NCBI RefSeq assembly: GCF_000429085.1
Contig: NZ_AUBE01000011.1
Location: forward strand, 133,905-197,904
Length of the DNA: 64,000 nt
Direction: 5' to 3'
Source of the DNA: Streptomyces flavidovirens DSM 40150
Lineage (GTDB): Bacteria; Actinomycetota; Actinomycetes; Streptomycetales; Streptomycetaceae
The notes below the pieces were generated by a model. That model ran no database searches, was not told the DNA's origin, and saw only the letters and a program-made list of their open reading frames with translations. Shown piece after piece: positions 52,574 to 61,446 of the stretch (positions are counted from its first letter, which is position 1; the number at the start of each line of letters is the position of its first letter). A program made the position numbers and the translations under genes.

Positions 52574-53217
52574 CTGGCCACCTCGAGGTCGGGTACGACC
52601 TTGCGCAGCTCCTCGGCGGACAGGGCGCCCGCCCGCAGCAGGACCGGGACCTTCCCCGTGACGTCGACGATCGACGAGGGGACGATGCCGGGGGTCGGGC
52701 CGCCGTCGAGGTACACGGAGACGGAGTCGCCGAGCATCGCCTGGGCGGCGTCGCAGTCCTCCGGCGCCGGGTGTCCCGTGAGGTTGGCGCTGGAGACCGC
52801 CATCGGGCCGAACTCGGTGAGCAGCTCGATCGCGACCGGGTGCAGCGGCATGCGGACGGCGACCGTGCCGTGCGTCTCGCCGAGGTCCCACTGGAGGGAC
52901 GGCTGGTGGCGGGCGACGAGGGTCAGGGCGCCGGGCCAGAACGCGTCGACGAGCTCCCAGGCCTGCTCGGAGAAGTCGGTGACCAGGCCGTGCAGGGTGT
53001 TCGGGGAGCCGATGAGGACGGGCGTGGGCATGTTGCGGCCGCGTCCCTTGGCCTCCAGGAGGTCGCCGACGGCCTCCGCGCTGAAGGCGTCGGCCCCGAT
53101 GCCGTAGACGGTGTCGGTCGGCAGGACGACCAGCTCGCCACGGCGGACGGCGGCCGCGGCTTCGCGCAGACCGGTCGTGCGGTCGGTCGCGTCGTTGCAG
53201 TCGTATCGCCGTGCCAT
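52570..53217 (-). CDS. L-threonylcarbamoyladenylate synthase (TsaC/Sua5 family)
   Basis: A 215-residue YrdC-domain enzyme that makes threonylcarbamoyl-AMP for the t6A37 modification of tRNAs reading ANN codons. Motifs are LPTDTVYGIGADA, EAKGRGRNMPTPVLIGS, FWPGALTLVA, GTVAVRMPLHPVA and AVSSANLTGHPAP. It lacks the Sua5 C-terminal domain. It is in the conserved prfA-prmC-tsaC order, and its stop is coupled to the phosphatase-like gene. Confidence 0.93.
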   Translation of the reverse strand: MARRYDCNDATDRTTGLREAAAAVRRGELVVLPTDTVYGIGADAFSAEAVGDLLEAKGRGRNMPTPVLIGSPNTLHGLVTDFSEQAWELVDAFWPGALTLVARHQPSLQWDLGETHGTVAVRMPLHPVAIELLTEFGPMAVSSANLTGHPAPEDCDAAQAMLGDSVSVYLDGGPTPGIVPSSIVDVTGKVPVLLRAGALSAEELRKVVPDLEVAS

Positions 53218-53261
53218 TTAACGGGCCTCCTCGTGCGGGAACTGGTTGGTGCGGCCGGCGG

Positions 53262-54107
53262 TCACGGCATGGCCTTGCGGGCGGTCGCGAAGCGGGGCCG
53301 GTTGTTGAGGTCGGGGTGGTCGGCCGCGTCGGCCCAGCCACGCTCCTCGGTGAAGATCCACGGCACCTGGCCGCCCTGGGTGTCGGCGTGCTCGATGACG
53401 ACGACGCCGCCGGGCCGCAGCAGGCGGTGGGCGGTGCGCTCGATGTGGCGGATCAGGTCGAGGCCGTCCTCGCCGGAGAAGAGGGCCATCTCCGGGTCGT
53501 GGTCGCGGGCCTCGGGGGCGACGTACTCCCACTCGGTGAGCGGGATGTACGGCGGGTTGGAGACGACCAGGTCCACCTGGCCGTCGAGCTCGGGGAGCGC
53601 GTCCCTGGCGTCGCCCTGGTGGATCGTGACGCGCGAGCCCGCGGCGTTCTTGCGGGTCCACTTGATGGCGTCGTCGGACAGCTCGACGCCGTGCACACGC
53701 GAGCGCGGGACCTCCTGCGCCATGGCGAGGGCGATGGCGCCGGAGCCGGTGCACAGGTCGACGATGAGCGGCTCGACGACGTCCATGGCCCGTACGGCGT
53801 CTATCGCCCAGCCGACGACGGATTCCGTCTCGGGGCGCGGTACGAAGACGCCGGGGCCCACCTGGAGCTCCAGGAAGCGGAAGAAGGCGCGTCCGGTGAT
53901 GTGCTGCAGCGGTTCGCGGGCCTCGCGGCGCGCGATCGTCTCCCAGTAGCGGGCGTCGAAGTCGGCGTCCTTGACGTTGTGCAGCTCTCCCCGCTTGACG
54001 CCGTGCACGAACGCGGCGAGCTCCTCCGCGTCGAATCGCGGTGAGGGCACGCCGGCGTCGGCCAGCCGCTGGGTGGCCTGAGCCACCTCTGCGAGCAGCA
54101 GATTCAT
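53262..54107 (-). CDS. prmC: Release factor glutamine methyltransferase
   Basis: A 281-residue SAM-dependent enzyme that methylates the Gln of the GGQ motif of RF1 and RF2. It has the N-terminal helical bundle (LLLAEVAQATQRLADAGVPSPRFDAEELAAFVHG), RPETESVVGWAID, the SAM loop DLCTGSGAIALAMA, and the substrate motif DLVVSNPPYIP. It lies 42 bp after prfA, its substrate gene. Confidence 0.95.
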   Translation of the reverse strand: MNLLLAEVAQATQRLADAGVPSPRFDAEELAAFVHGVKRGELHNVKDADFDARYWETIARREAREPLQHITGRAFFRFLELQVGPGVFVPRPETESVVGWAIDAVRAMDVVEPLIVDLCTGSGAIALAMAQEVPRSRVHGVELSDDAIKWTRKNAAGSRVTIHQGDARDALPELDGQVDLVVSNPPYIPLTEWEYVAPEARDHDPEMALFSGEDGLDLIRHIERTAHRLLRPGGVVVIEHADTQGGQVPWIFTEERGWADAADHPDLNNRPRFATARKAMP

Positions 54108-54149
54108 CCCGGTCCTCCGACTTGCAGGGGGCTTACTGGCTTTGCTGGC

Positions 54150-55238
54150 TTACTGGCTTTCCTGGGCTGCCGCGAGCTTCGCGGCGGAGTCGGCGTCGAC
54201 GCAGGCCTGGATCACTGCGTCCAGGTCGCCGTCGAGTACCTGGTCCAAGTTGTACGCCTTGAAGCCCACGCGGTGGTCCGAGATCCGGTTTTCCGGGAAG
54301 TTGTACGTACGGATCTTCTCCGACCGGTCAACCGTGCGGACCTGGCTGCGGCGTACGTCGGAGGCTTCCTGCTCGGCGGCCTCCTGGGCGGCGGCGAGCA
54401 GCCGCGAGCGCAGGATGCGCATGGCCTGCTCCTTGTTCTGGAGCTGGCTCTTCTCGTTCTGGCAGGAGGCGACGACGCCGGTCGGCAGGTGCGTAATGCG
54501 TACGGCCGAGTCAGTGGTGTTGACGGACTGGCCGCCGGGGCCCGACGAGCGGTAGACGTCGATGCGCAGGTCGTTGGCGTGGATCTCCACGTCGACCTCC
54601 TCGGCCTCGGGCGTGACCAGCACGCCCGCCGCGGAGGTGTGGATGCGGCCCTGCGACTCGGTGGAGGGCACGCGCTGCACGCGGTGCACGCCGCCCTCGT
54701 ACTTCAGCCGCGCCCAGACGCCCTGGCCGGGCTCGGTCGCGCCGTTGCCGCCCTTGGTCTTCACCGCGACCTGGACGTCCTTGTAGCCGCCCAGCTCGGA
54801 CTCGGTGGCGTCGATGATCTCGGTCTTCCAGCCGACGCGCTCCGCGTACCGCAGGTACATGCGCAGCAGGTCGCCGGCGAACAGGGCCGACTCGTCGCCG
54901 CCCGCGCCCGCCTTGACCTCAAGGATGACGTCCTTGTCGTCGCTGGGGTCGCGCGGGACGAGGAGCAGCCGCAGCTTCTCCGTCAGCTCCTCGCGCTGCT
55001 TCTCCAGCAGCTTCAGCTCGGCGGCGAAGTCCGGGTCGTCGTGGGCGTATTCGCGCGCCGTGACGATGTCCTCGTTCGTCAGCTTCCAGGTCCGGTACGT
55101 CCCGATGATCGGGGTCAGCTCGGCGTAGCGCTTGTTCAGCTTCCGCGCGTTGGCCTGGTCCGCGTGGACCGAGGGGTCGGCCAGCTTCTTCTCGAGATCG
55201 GCGTGCTCACCGATCAGATCCTCGACCGCCTCGAACAT
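54150..55238 (-). CDS. prfA: Peptide chain release factor 1
   Basis: A 362-residue RF1. The codon-recognition tripeptide is P-S-T in QRVPSTESQGRIHTS, and the catalytic GGQ is in SSGPGGQSVNTTDSAVR. ATG at 55238 (MFEAVEDLIGEH) was chosen over an open upstream start. A 14-bp direct repeat, GGCTTACTGGCTTT (54130-54143 and 54147-54160), covers the stop codon. Confidence 0.96.
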   Translation of the reverse strand: MFEAVEDLIGEHADLEKKLADPSVHADQANARKLNKRYAELTPIIGTYRTWKLTNEDIVTAREYAHDDPDFAAELKLLEKQREELTEKLRLLLVPRDPSDDKDVILEVKAGAGGDESALFAGDLLRMYLRYAERVGWKTEIIDATESELGGYKDVQVAVKTKGGNGATEPGQGVWARLKYEGGVHRVQRVPSTESQGRIHTSAAGVLVTPEAEEVDVEIHANDLRIDVYRSSGPGGQSVNTTDSAVRITHLPTGVVASCQNEKSQLQNKEQAMRILRSRLLAAAQEAAEQEASDVRRSQVRTVDRSEKIRTYNFPENRISDHRVGFKAYNLDQVLDGDLDAVIQACVDADSAAKLAAAQESQ

Positions 55239-55311
55239 CTTCGGGCTCCTGGGTTGCAAAAACGAAAGGGGACTGCGGCCTGTACGGCGCGAGCCTGTAC
55301 GTCACGACAAA

Positions 55312-55357
55312 GCGCCGGTCCTCCCCGCCCCTGTACGGAGCGGCCGAGGACCGGCGC
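55312..55357 (-). terminator. rpmE terminator
   Basis: GCGCCGGTCCTC (55312-55323) pairs perfectly with 55346-55357 across a 22-base loop. It begins ten bases after the rpmE stop. Confidence 0.75.
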
Positions 55358-55366
55358 AATGGCTCG

Positions 55367-55585
55367 CTACTTCGCGGCGGCAGCCTTGCCGAAGCGGGCC
55401 TCGAAGCGGGCCACACGGCCACCGGTGTCGAGGATCTTCTGCTTGCCCGTGTAGAACGGGTGGCACTCGGAGCAGACCTCAGCACGGACGGTGCCGCTGG
55501 AGATCGTGCTGCGGGTGGTGAACGACGCGCCACAGGTGCAGCTGACCTGCGTCTCGACGTACTCGGGGTGGATTTCGCGCTTCAA
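55367..55585 (-). CDS. rpmE: Ribosomal protein L31 (zinc form)
   Basis: A 72-residue large-subunit protein of the zinc-binding (C+) type: Cys16, Cys18, Cys38 and Cys41 in SCTCG and EVCSECHPF. The zinc-free paralogue used under Zur control is elsewhere. The TTG start at 55585 has AGGAG five bases upstream. Confidence 0.95.
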   Translation of the reverse strand: MKREIHPEYVETQVSCTCGASFTTRSTISSGTVRAEVCSECHPFYTGKQKILDTGGRVARFEARFGKAAAAK

Positions 55586-55721
55586 GGTGACTCCTAGTTT
55601 CGGGAGGGCGCCGGGTCGCTCGCGCGGATTGCGCGGACGTGAACCGGGGCCGACGTACCAGTCTGCCAGCACTGGCCGCATCTCCCAAAACCGGGGACCG
55701 GCCGGAACTATTCCCCGCCCG

Positions 55722-56837
55722 CTACCCGCTCTGTACGACCTTGCCCGCGTCGCCCTTGTCGCCCGCCGAGTCCTTGGTCGCGGAGGCCGGCACGGGCCTG
55801 TCCTGGCGCAGGGCGTCCCAGACCTGCTGCGACTGGCGCCGGAGCGGGAGGACCCGGTTGGGGTCGGCCGGGTCGTACTGCACGGGCAGCGTCACCATCT
55901 TCATGTCGCCCGCGCCGATGCCCTTGAGGCCGCCCGCGAAGCTCACCAGCTCATTGACCGAGGCGAGGTCCGAGTCGGTGGTGACGGTCCTGGTGGTGCT
56001 GTCGGCCAGGTCGTACAGCTTCTTGGGGCTGGTGAGGACGCCGACGTCCTTGACCTGGTTGATCAGCGCCTTCATGAACGCCTGCTGGAGCTGGATGCGG
56101 CCGAGGTCGCTGCCGTCGCCGACGCTCTTGCGGGTCCGTACGAGACCGAGCGACTGCTCGCCGTCGAGGGTGTGCGTGCCGGGCTTGAGGTGGAGATGGC
56201 TCTTGCCGTCGTCGATGGCCTGCCGGGTGGTGATCTCCACGCCGCCCAGATCGTCGATGAGCTTTTTGAAGCCGGTGAAGTCGACCTCGACGTAGTGGTC
56301 CATGCGGATGCCGGACATCTTCTCGACGGTCTTGACTGCGCAGGCCGGACCGCCCACCTCGTACGCCGTGTTGAACATCTGGTGGCCGGCGCCGGGGACG
56401 GTCCCGCCGCCGCTGTCCGAGGCGCAGGCGGGGCGGTCGATCAGGGTGTCGCGCGGTATGGAGACGACGCTGGCCTTCTTGCGGCCCTCGTACACGTGCA
56501 TGACCATCGCGGTGTCGGAGCGGGCGCCGCCTTCGTCCTCGCCGTACTCGGCGTTGTCGCCCGAGCGGGAGTCGGAGCCGAGGACGAGGATGTCGAGGGA
56601 GCCGTTGTCGACGTCGTCGGGGCGGTCGCCGCCGAGCTGGGTGTTGATGTCAACACCCTTGAGATTGCCGTTGAGTTTGAAGTACACGTAACCGAGTCCG
56701 GTGCCGCCCAGCAGCACCACGCCCGCGGCGGCCCAGGCGGTGGCGGTCAGCGCCTTGGGGCGGCCGCCGGGTTCCGGCTCCTTCCGGCGTTTGCCGGTCC
56801 CCCGTATTCGGCTGCTCCTGCTCTGTTCTCCGGCCAT
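55722..56837 (-). CDS. LytR-CpsA-Psr (LCP) family protein
   Basis: A 371-residue enzyme that transfers glycopolymers such as teichoic acids or other secondary wall polymers from undecaprenyl pyrophosphate to peptidoglycan. The basic cytosolic N-terminus is followed by a membrane helix at about 32-53, then the LCP domain with DILVLGSDSR, SDTAMVMHVYEGRKKASVVSIPRDT, GHQMFNTAYEVGG, MDHYVEVDFTGFKKLIDDLGGVE and GLVRTRKSVGDGSDLGRIQLQQ. ATG at 56837 has GGGGAG four bases upstream. The WecA-like gene 5 kb away could supply its lipid-linked substrate. Confidence 0.92.
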   Translation of the reverse strand: MAGEQSRSSRIRGTGKRRKEPEPGGRPKALTATAWAAAGVVLLGGTGLGYVYFKLNGNLKGVDINTQLGGDRPDDVDNGSLDILVLGSDSRSGDNAEYGEDEGGARSDTAMVMHVYEGRKKASVVSIPRDTLIDRPACASDSGGGTVPGAGHQMFNTAYEVGGPACAVKTVEKMSGIRMDHYVEVDFTGFKKLIDDLGGVEITTRQAIDDGKSHLHLKPGTHTLDGEQSLGLVRTRKSVGDGSDLGRIQLQQAFMKALINQVKDVGVLTSPKKLYDLADSTTRTVTTDSDLASVNELVSFAGGLKGIGAGDMKMVTLPVQYDPADPNRVLPLRRQSQQVWDALRQDRPVPASATKDSAGDKGDAGKVVQSG

Positions 56838-56950
56838 GTTTCTCCCCAGCCCTCGTTGGTTCCGATTCCCCCTGCCGTGGCGATCAGGCACGGTATGTCG
56901 GCACTTACGACACTTGTCAGACGACGGATCACCGTGAAGGGTTGCACAAC

Positions 56951-56987
56951 GCCCTGTGGCCCCTGCTCGGGGCAGGGGCCACAGGGC
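56951..56987. terminator. Strong hairpin, perfect 16-bp stem
   Basis: GCCCTGTGGCCCCTGC-TCGGG-GCAGGGGCCACAGGGC. It follows the serine protease gene (stop at 57040) and insulates the LCP gene. Confidence 0.85.
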
Positions 56988-57039
56988 GCGCGTGGGCGGT
57001 GTGGGCGAGAGGGGCCGAAGTCCCGTCTCACCAGGGTTT

Positions 57040-58800
57040 TCAGCCGAAGATGTTGTACTGCTGCCAGCCGGTACCGATCTTGATGCGTGTGGCGAAGATC
57101 TCCGAGGTGGCCTTGCCGGTGCCCGGGTAGAGGTAGAGCGTGCCGCCGGGCGTACGGGCCAGATAGTCGGCCTTGCCGTCGCCGGTGACGTCACCGGCCG
57201 CGTCGAAGGCGTTGTAGCCGCTCCACGTACGGACCTTCACCTTGGCGGCGAAGGCGCCGGTGCCGGCCTTGCCCGTCCCCTTGTAGAGGAACATCTCGGA
57301 CGTACTGGACTTGCGCGCGATCATGTCGGTCTTGCCGTCGCCGGTGAAGTCACCGTTGCCGCGCACCGAGTTGAACTGGCTCCAGCCACTGCCGACCTGG
57401 ACGCGGGGCGAGAAGGTGCCGTTGCCCTTGCCCGGGTAGATCCACAGAACACCTGCGGAGTCGACGGACAGGAGGTCGGGCAGGGCGTCGCCGGTCACGT
57501 CACCGGGGACGATGATCTGCTTCCTGGAGCCCCAGCCGGACGCGATCTTCGTGTCGGCCCACTCCTCGGTGGAGGGCACGTAGTGCGACCACCAGACGTC
57601 TCCGGACTTGGTCCGGATGATCATGTCCTCGTAGTCGTCCCGGTTGAGGTCCGTCTGGAGGATCACGTTGGTGGCGCTGTAGTTGTCGACCGCGACGCGC
57701 CCGGCGAACGAGGTGCCCTTGGACGCGTAGTAGTAGAGCGTGCCGTCGGAGGCGCTGCGACGGGCCAGCACGTCGGACCGGTGGTCGTTGGTGATGTTGG
57801 CGTCGTCGACCCGCGGGACGACGGATCCGGCGTACCAGCTCACCTTGGAGTAGACGCTGTACGCGCCCTCCTCCACGCAGTTCTCGACGCCCCACGAGAC
57901 CACACCGACGATCTTGCCGCCGACGACCAGGGGGCCGCCCGAGTCGCCGTTGCAGGCGGTCGTGGTGCCGTCGTCCTGGCCGCTCGCGGGCTGGCCCGCG
58001 CAGACCATGTGGTTCCTGATGTACTCGCCGCCGAGCTGCCAGTTCTCGCACGTGGCGTCCGAGTTGACGGGCAGGGTCGCCTTCTTCAGCGTCGGCGAGA
58101 TGTCGTCGCTGGTGGAGGAGGTGCGGCCCCAGCCGTAGACCGTGGCCATGGTGCCCGGCTTGTACGACGTGGTGTCGTCCGACTTCGTGATGTTGATCGG
58201 CTTGGCCGTGACCGGGTAGGCCAGGGTCAGGACCGCGATGTCGTTGTCGAGCGTGTAGTCGCTGTACGACGGGTGGTTCCACTGCCGCCAGACACCGGTG
58301 ATGGTGCCGCCGTGGTTCGCGTCGGTCGCCAGCGTCTCGGTGCCGGTGACGACGACACCCTTGTTCTTCCAGTCCGCACCCTTGACGCAGTGCGCCGCGG
58401 TGAGGATCTTCGTCGGCGCGATGACGGCGCCGCCGCAGAAGAACGAGTTTTCGCCGTCCTCGTAGAAGAGCTGCGCCATCCACGGGGCGGAGCTGATGCT
58501 GGTCTCCGTACCGCCGATGACCTTCGCGTCGGCCTTGCCCGACGAGCCGGACGAGAACTTGGCGCCCTTGGACGGCTCCTCGGCCTGCTTGGCCGCGGCC
58601 TCCAGACGCGCTTCCAGCTCCGCCTGCGAGGGCGAGGTGACGGCCGGCTTGATCGTGGGCTTGGGCGGCGGCACCGCGGCGGCGTTCGCCGGGGCCATCA
58701 GCATCACACCGGCGACAGCGGCCGCGATCGCGGTGGCGGCGGCCGGCACCGCGATGCGTATCCGGCGGCGGTGCTTGCCGCCCTGCTTGCCAGAGATCAC
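57040..58800 (-). CDS. Secreted S1 serine protease with C-terminal FG-GAP repeats
   Basis: A 586-residue exported protease. The signal peptide (about 1-41) ends in ANA, then a propeptide leads to the activation site VIGG (94-97). The chymotrypsin fold has His137 (LTAAHC), Asp187 (DNDIAV) and Ser287 (CNGDSGGP). Six residues before Ser287, where trypsin has Asp189, lies Thr281. From about residue 345 there are four to five FG-GAP/VCBS units with calcium-type loops such as GDVTGDALPD, GDFTGDGKTD and GDVTGDGKAD. GTG at 58800 has AGGAG six bases upstream. It lies between housekeeping genes rho and the LCP gene. Confidence 0.92.
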   Translation of the reverse strand: MISGKQGGKHRRRIRIAVPAAATAIAAAVAGVMLMAPANAAAVPPPKPTIKPAVTSPSQAELEARLEAAAKQAEEPSKGAKFSSGSSGKADAKVIGGTETSISSAPWMAQLFYEDGENSFFCGGAVIAPTKILTAAHCVKGADWKNKGVVVTGTETLATDANHGGTITGVWRQWNHPSYSDYTLDNDIAVLTLAYPVTAKPINITKSDDTTSYKPGTMATVYGWGRTSSTSDDISPTLKKATLPVNSDATCENWQLGGEYIRNHMVCAGQPASGQDDGTTTACNGDSGGPLVVGGKIVGVVSWGVENCVEEGAYSVYSKVSWYAGSVVPRVDDANITNDHRSDVLARRSASDGTLYYYASKGTSFAGRVAVDNYSATNVILQTDLNRDDYEDMIIRTKSGDVWWSHYVPSTEEWADTKIASGWGSRKQIIVPGDVTGDALPDLLSVDSAGVLWIYPGKGNGTFSPRVQVGSGWSQFNSVRGNGDFTGDGKTDMIARKSSTSEMFLYKGTGKAGTGAFAAKVKVRTWSGYNAFDAAGDVTGDGKADYLARTPGGTLYLYPGTGKATSEIFATRIKIGTGWQQYNIFG

Positions 58801-58977
58801 TCGGGACTCCTGATTCAGATGTCGATGAGGACGCCCCAAATGGATCCCCCCACCTGTGGCCGAATGATCGTACGACTGACTCCCGTACACCAACAGCCAC
58901 TTGTGGCCGACTGGTGAACACAACTTGGCAACATCTACGCGCTGGAGGCGTTTGGCGGGCGTGCAGACGGACATGGC

Positions 58978-59013
58978 AAAGCCGCCCCGCCACTTTCGTG
59001 ACGGGGCGGCTTT
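58978..59013 (-). terminator. rho terminator
   Basis: AAAGCCGCCCCG (58978-58989) pairs with CGGGGCGGCTTT (59002-59013). It begins 17 bases after the rho stop and ends in TTT in the direction of rho. Confidence 0.85.
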
Positions 59014-59029
59014 GTTGGCGCTGCGGCGG

Positions 59030-61111
59030 TCAGTCGCTGCCGTTGCCCGAAGGAGTCGTCTTCGCGATCTGCATCAGGAACTCGGCGTTCGACTTCGTCT
59101 GCTTCATCTTGTCCAGCAGGAGCTCGATCGCCTGCTGCGAGTCGAGTGCGTGCAGCACCCGGCGCAGCTTCCAGACGATGGCGAGCTCTTCCGCGTTGAG
59201 GAGGATCTCCTCCTTGCGGGTGCCGGACGGGTCGACGTCGACAGCCGGGAAGATGCGCTTGTCGGCGAGCTTCCGGTCGAGCTTGAGCTCCATGTTGCCG
59301 GTGCCCTTGAACTCCTCGAAGATCACCTCGTCCATGCGCGAGCCGGTCTCGACGAGCGCGGTGGCCAGGATGGTCAGCGAGCCGCCGTCCTCGATGTTGC
59401 GCGCCGCACCGAAGAAGCGCTTCGGCGGGTAGAGCGCGGTCGAGTCGACACCACCGGACAGGATGCGTCCGGAGGCGGGAGCCGCGAGGTTGTACGCACG
59501 GCCCAGACGGGTGATCGAGTCCAGCAGGACGACCACGTCGTGACCCAGCTCGACGAGACGCTTGGCGCGCTCGATGGCCAGTTCGGCGACGGTGGTGTGG
59601 TCCTCGGCCGGGCGGTCGAAGGTCGAGGAGATGACCTCGCCCTTCACCGACCGCTGCATGTCGGTGACCTCTTCCGGACGCTCGTCGACCAGGACGACCA
59701 TCAGGTGGCACTCGGGGTTGTTGACCGTGATCGCGTTGGCGATCGCCTGCATGATCATGGTCTTACCGGTCTTCGGCGGGGCCACGATCAGGCCACGCTG
59801 GCCCTTGCCGATCGGCGCGACGAGGTCGATGATCCGGGTCGTCAGGACGCCCGGGTCGGTCTCCAGACGCAGTCTGTCCTGCGGGTACAGCGGCGTCAGC
59901 TTGTTGAACTCCGGGCGCCCGCGGCCGGATTCGGCCGCCATGCCGTTCGCCGAGTCGAGGCGTACGAGCGCGTTGAACTTCTCGCGGCGCTCGCCGTCCT
60001 TGGGCTGGCGGACGGCGCCGGTGACGTGGTCACCCTTGCGCAGGCCGTTCTTGCGGACCTGGGCCAGCGACACGTACACGTCGTTCGGGCCCGGCAGGTA
60101 GCCGGAGGTCCGGATGAACGCGTAGTTGTCGAGGATGTCCAGGATGCCCGCGACGGGGATCAGGACGTCGTCGTCGGAGACCGGCGGCGCGTCGCTGCCG
60201 AACTCCTCGCGGCCACGACGGCCACGGCGGTCGCGGTAGCGCCCGCGGCGGCCACGACGGCCACCCTCGAAATCGTCGTCGTCCTGCGGCCCGGCGCCCT
60301 GGGGGCCGCCCTGGCCGCCCTGACGCTGCTGGCGCTGGCCGCCCTGGTCGTCGCCCTTGCCGCGGTCACGGCGCTCGCCGCGCTCGCCACGGTCCTGGCG
60401 GTCGCCGCGGGCGCCGTCACCACGGTCACCGCGCTCGCCACGCTCACGCTGGCGCTCGCGGCGGTCGCCGCGCTGACCGCGCTCCTGGCGGTCACCCCGG
60501 CGGCCATCGGTGCCCTCCTGAGGGGACGTGGTAACGGCGGCCTCGGCCTTGGCCTCGGGCTGCGCGTCGGCACGTACCTCGGTCTTGACGTCGGTCTTGG
60601 GCTCGGCCTTCACCTCGGTGGCGACAGCCGTCTCGGGGCTGCCCGCCTGGGCGGTGGCCCGGCGCCGGCGGCGCTCGCCGACCGGCTGGTCGTCGCTGGC
60701 AGGCTGACCGGGAATGTCGATCTGCTGCTGCGCGACAGCCTTCTCGGCGGCGGGCGCGGCGGCGGTGGCCGCGGCGGCCTCGTCTCCCGTGCGCGCCTTG
60801 GAGGTGGCACGGCGCTTCGGCTTGGTCTCGGCAGTGGAGCCGGCGGCCGTCTCGGCGCTCTTTGCCGGGGACGAGCCTCCGGCCTGCGCTTCCTTGATGA
60901 CCTCGATCAGCTGGCTCTTGCGCATACGCGCGGTGCCCCTGATCCCGAGGCCGGACGCGACCTGCTGCAGCTCGGCCAGGACCATGCCCTCGAGGCCGGT
61001 GCCGGAGCGGCGGCGCCGTGCGGCACTACCAGTGGCAGCACCTGCGGCGGACGCGGTGTTGTCGACATTCTTGTCGGCAGTCACGCCCATCAGATCGGTG
61101 GTGTCGCTCAC
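59030..61111 (-). CDS. rho: Transcription termination factor Rho, actinobacterial long form
   Basis: A 693-residue hexameric RNA helicase. The Rho_N domain (GLEGMVLAELQQVASGLGIRGTARMRKSQLIEVIKEAQ) is split from the RNA-binding cold-shock domain (VAGILDILDNYAFIRTSGYLPGPNDVYVS) by a low-complexity insert of about 220 residues. The insert is first Ala/Lys/Glu-rich, then RGDR-rich. The ATPase has APPKTGKT near residue 444 and VVVLLDSITRLGRAYN. GTG at 61111 has AAGGA six bases upstream. A 335-bp leader precedes it. Confidence 0.95.
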   Translation of the reverse strand: MSDTTDLMGVTADKNVDNTASAAGAATGSAARRRRSGTGLEGMVLAELQQVASGLGIRGTARMRKSQLIEVIKEAQAGGSSPAKSAETAAGSTAETKPKRRATSKARTGDEAAAATAAAPAAEKAVAQQQIDIPGQPASDDQPVGERRRRRATAQAGSPETAVATEVKAEPKTDVKTEVRADAQPEAKAEAAVTTSPQEGTDGRRGDRQERGQRGDRRERQRERGERGDRGDGARGDRQDRGERGERRDRGKGDDQGGQRQQRQGGQGGPQGAGPQDDDDFEGGRRGRRGRYRDRRGRRGREEFGSDAPPVSDDDVLIPVAGILDILDNYAFIRTSGYLPGPNDVYVSLAQVRKNGLRKGDHVTGAVRQPKDGERREKFNALVRLDSANGMAAESGRGRPEFNKLTPLYPQDRLRLETDPGVLTTRIIDLVAPIGKGQRGLIVAPPKTGKTMIMQAIANAITVNNPECHLMVVLVDERPEEVTDMQRSVKGEVISSTFDRPAEDHTTVAELAIERAKRLVELGHDVVVLLDSITRLGRAYNLAAPASGRILSGGVDSTALYPPKRFFGAARNIEDGGSLTILATALVETGSRMDEVIFEEFKGTGNMELKLDRKLADKRIFPAVDVDPSGTRKEEILLNAEELAIVWKLRRVLHALDSQQAIELLLDKMKQTKSNAEFLMQIAKTTPSGNGSD

Positions 61112-61446
61112 GAAGGGTCCTTCCCTGGAGCGGACGTCGGCCTGTCTGGCTCGGCGACCGGTTGTGCTGTCCGACTGCGGTCTTGAAAACCGTGCCGGGG
61201 CGGTGGTCCGCCGGATACGGCGGAAGAAATAAACGTGCTGGGGGTCCGGCTCTTGCATTGCCGGTTCCGGAGCGTGCTCAAAACTGCTCAGGCAGGCTGC
61301 TCAGGCAGTTGGGGAGGCTCCCGGAAGAATGATGGTCCCGAACGGGGACACGGTGCACCGCGCCACAAGGACGCCGGGTGCAACATTGAGATTAACACTA
61401 CCGGATCCAATAAATATTCCCCCTCTCGTTCACCGGCAATCGCGTG
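61112..61446 (-). promoter_or_regulatory. rho promoter and leader region
   Basis: This 335-bp gap has no convincing gene. It holds an A/T-rich patch at about 61385-61425, probably the rho promoter, though I cannot fix a -35/-10 pair. It also holds a tandem 13-bp repeat (CTGCTCAGGCAG at 61284-61295 and 61297-61308) and, near 61205-61225, a hairpin CCGCCG/CGGCGG. The leader is C-rich on the rho strand, as expected if Rho limits its own transcription. Confidence 0.5.
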
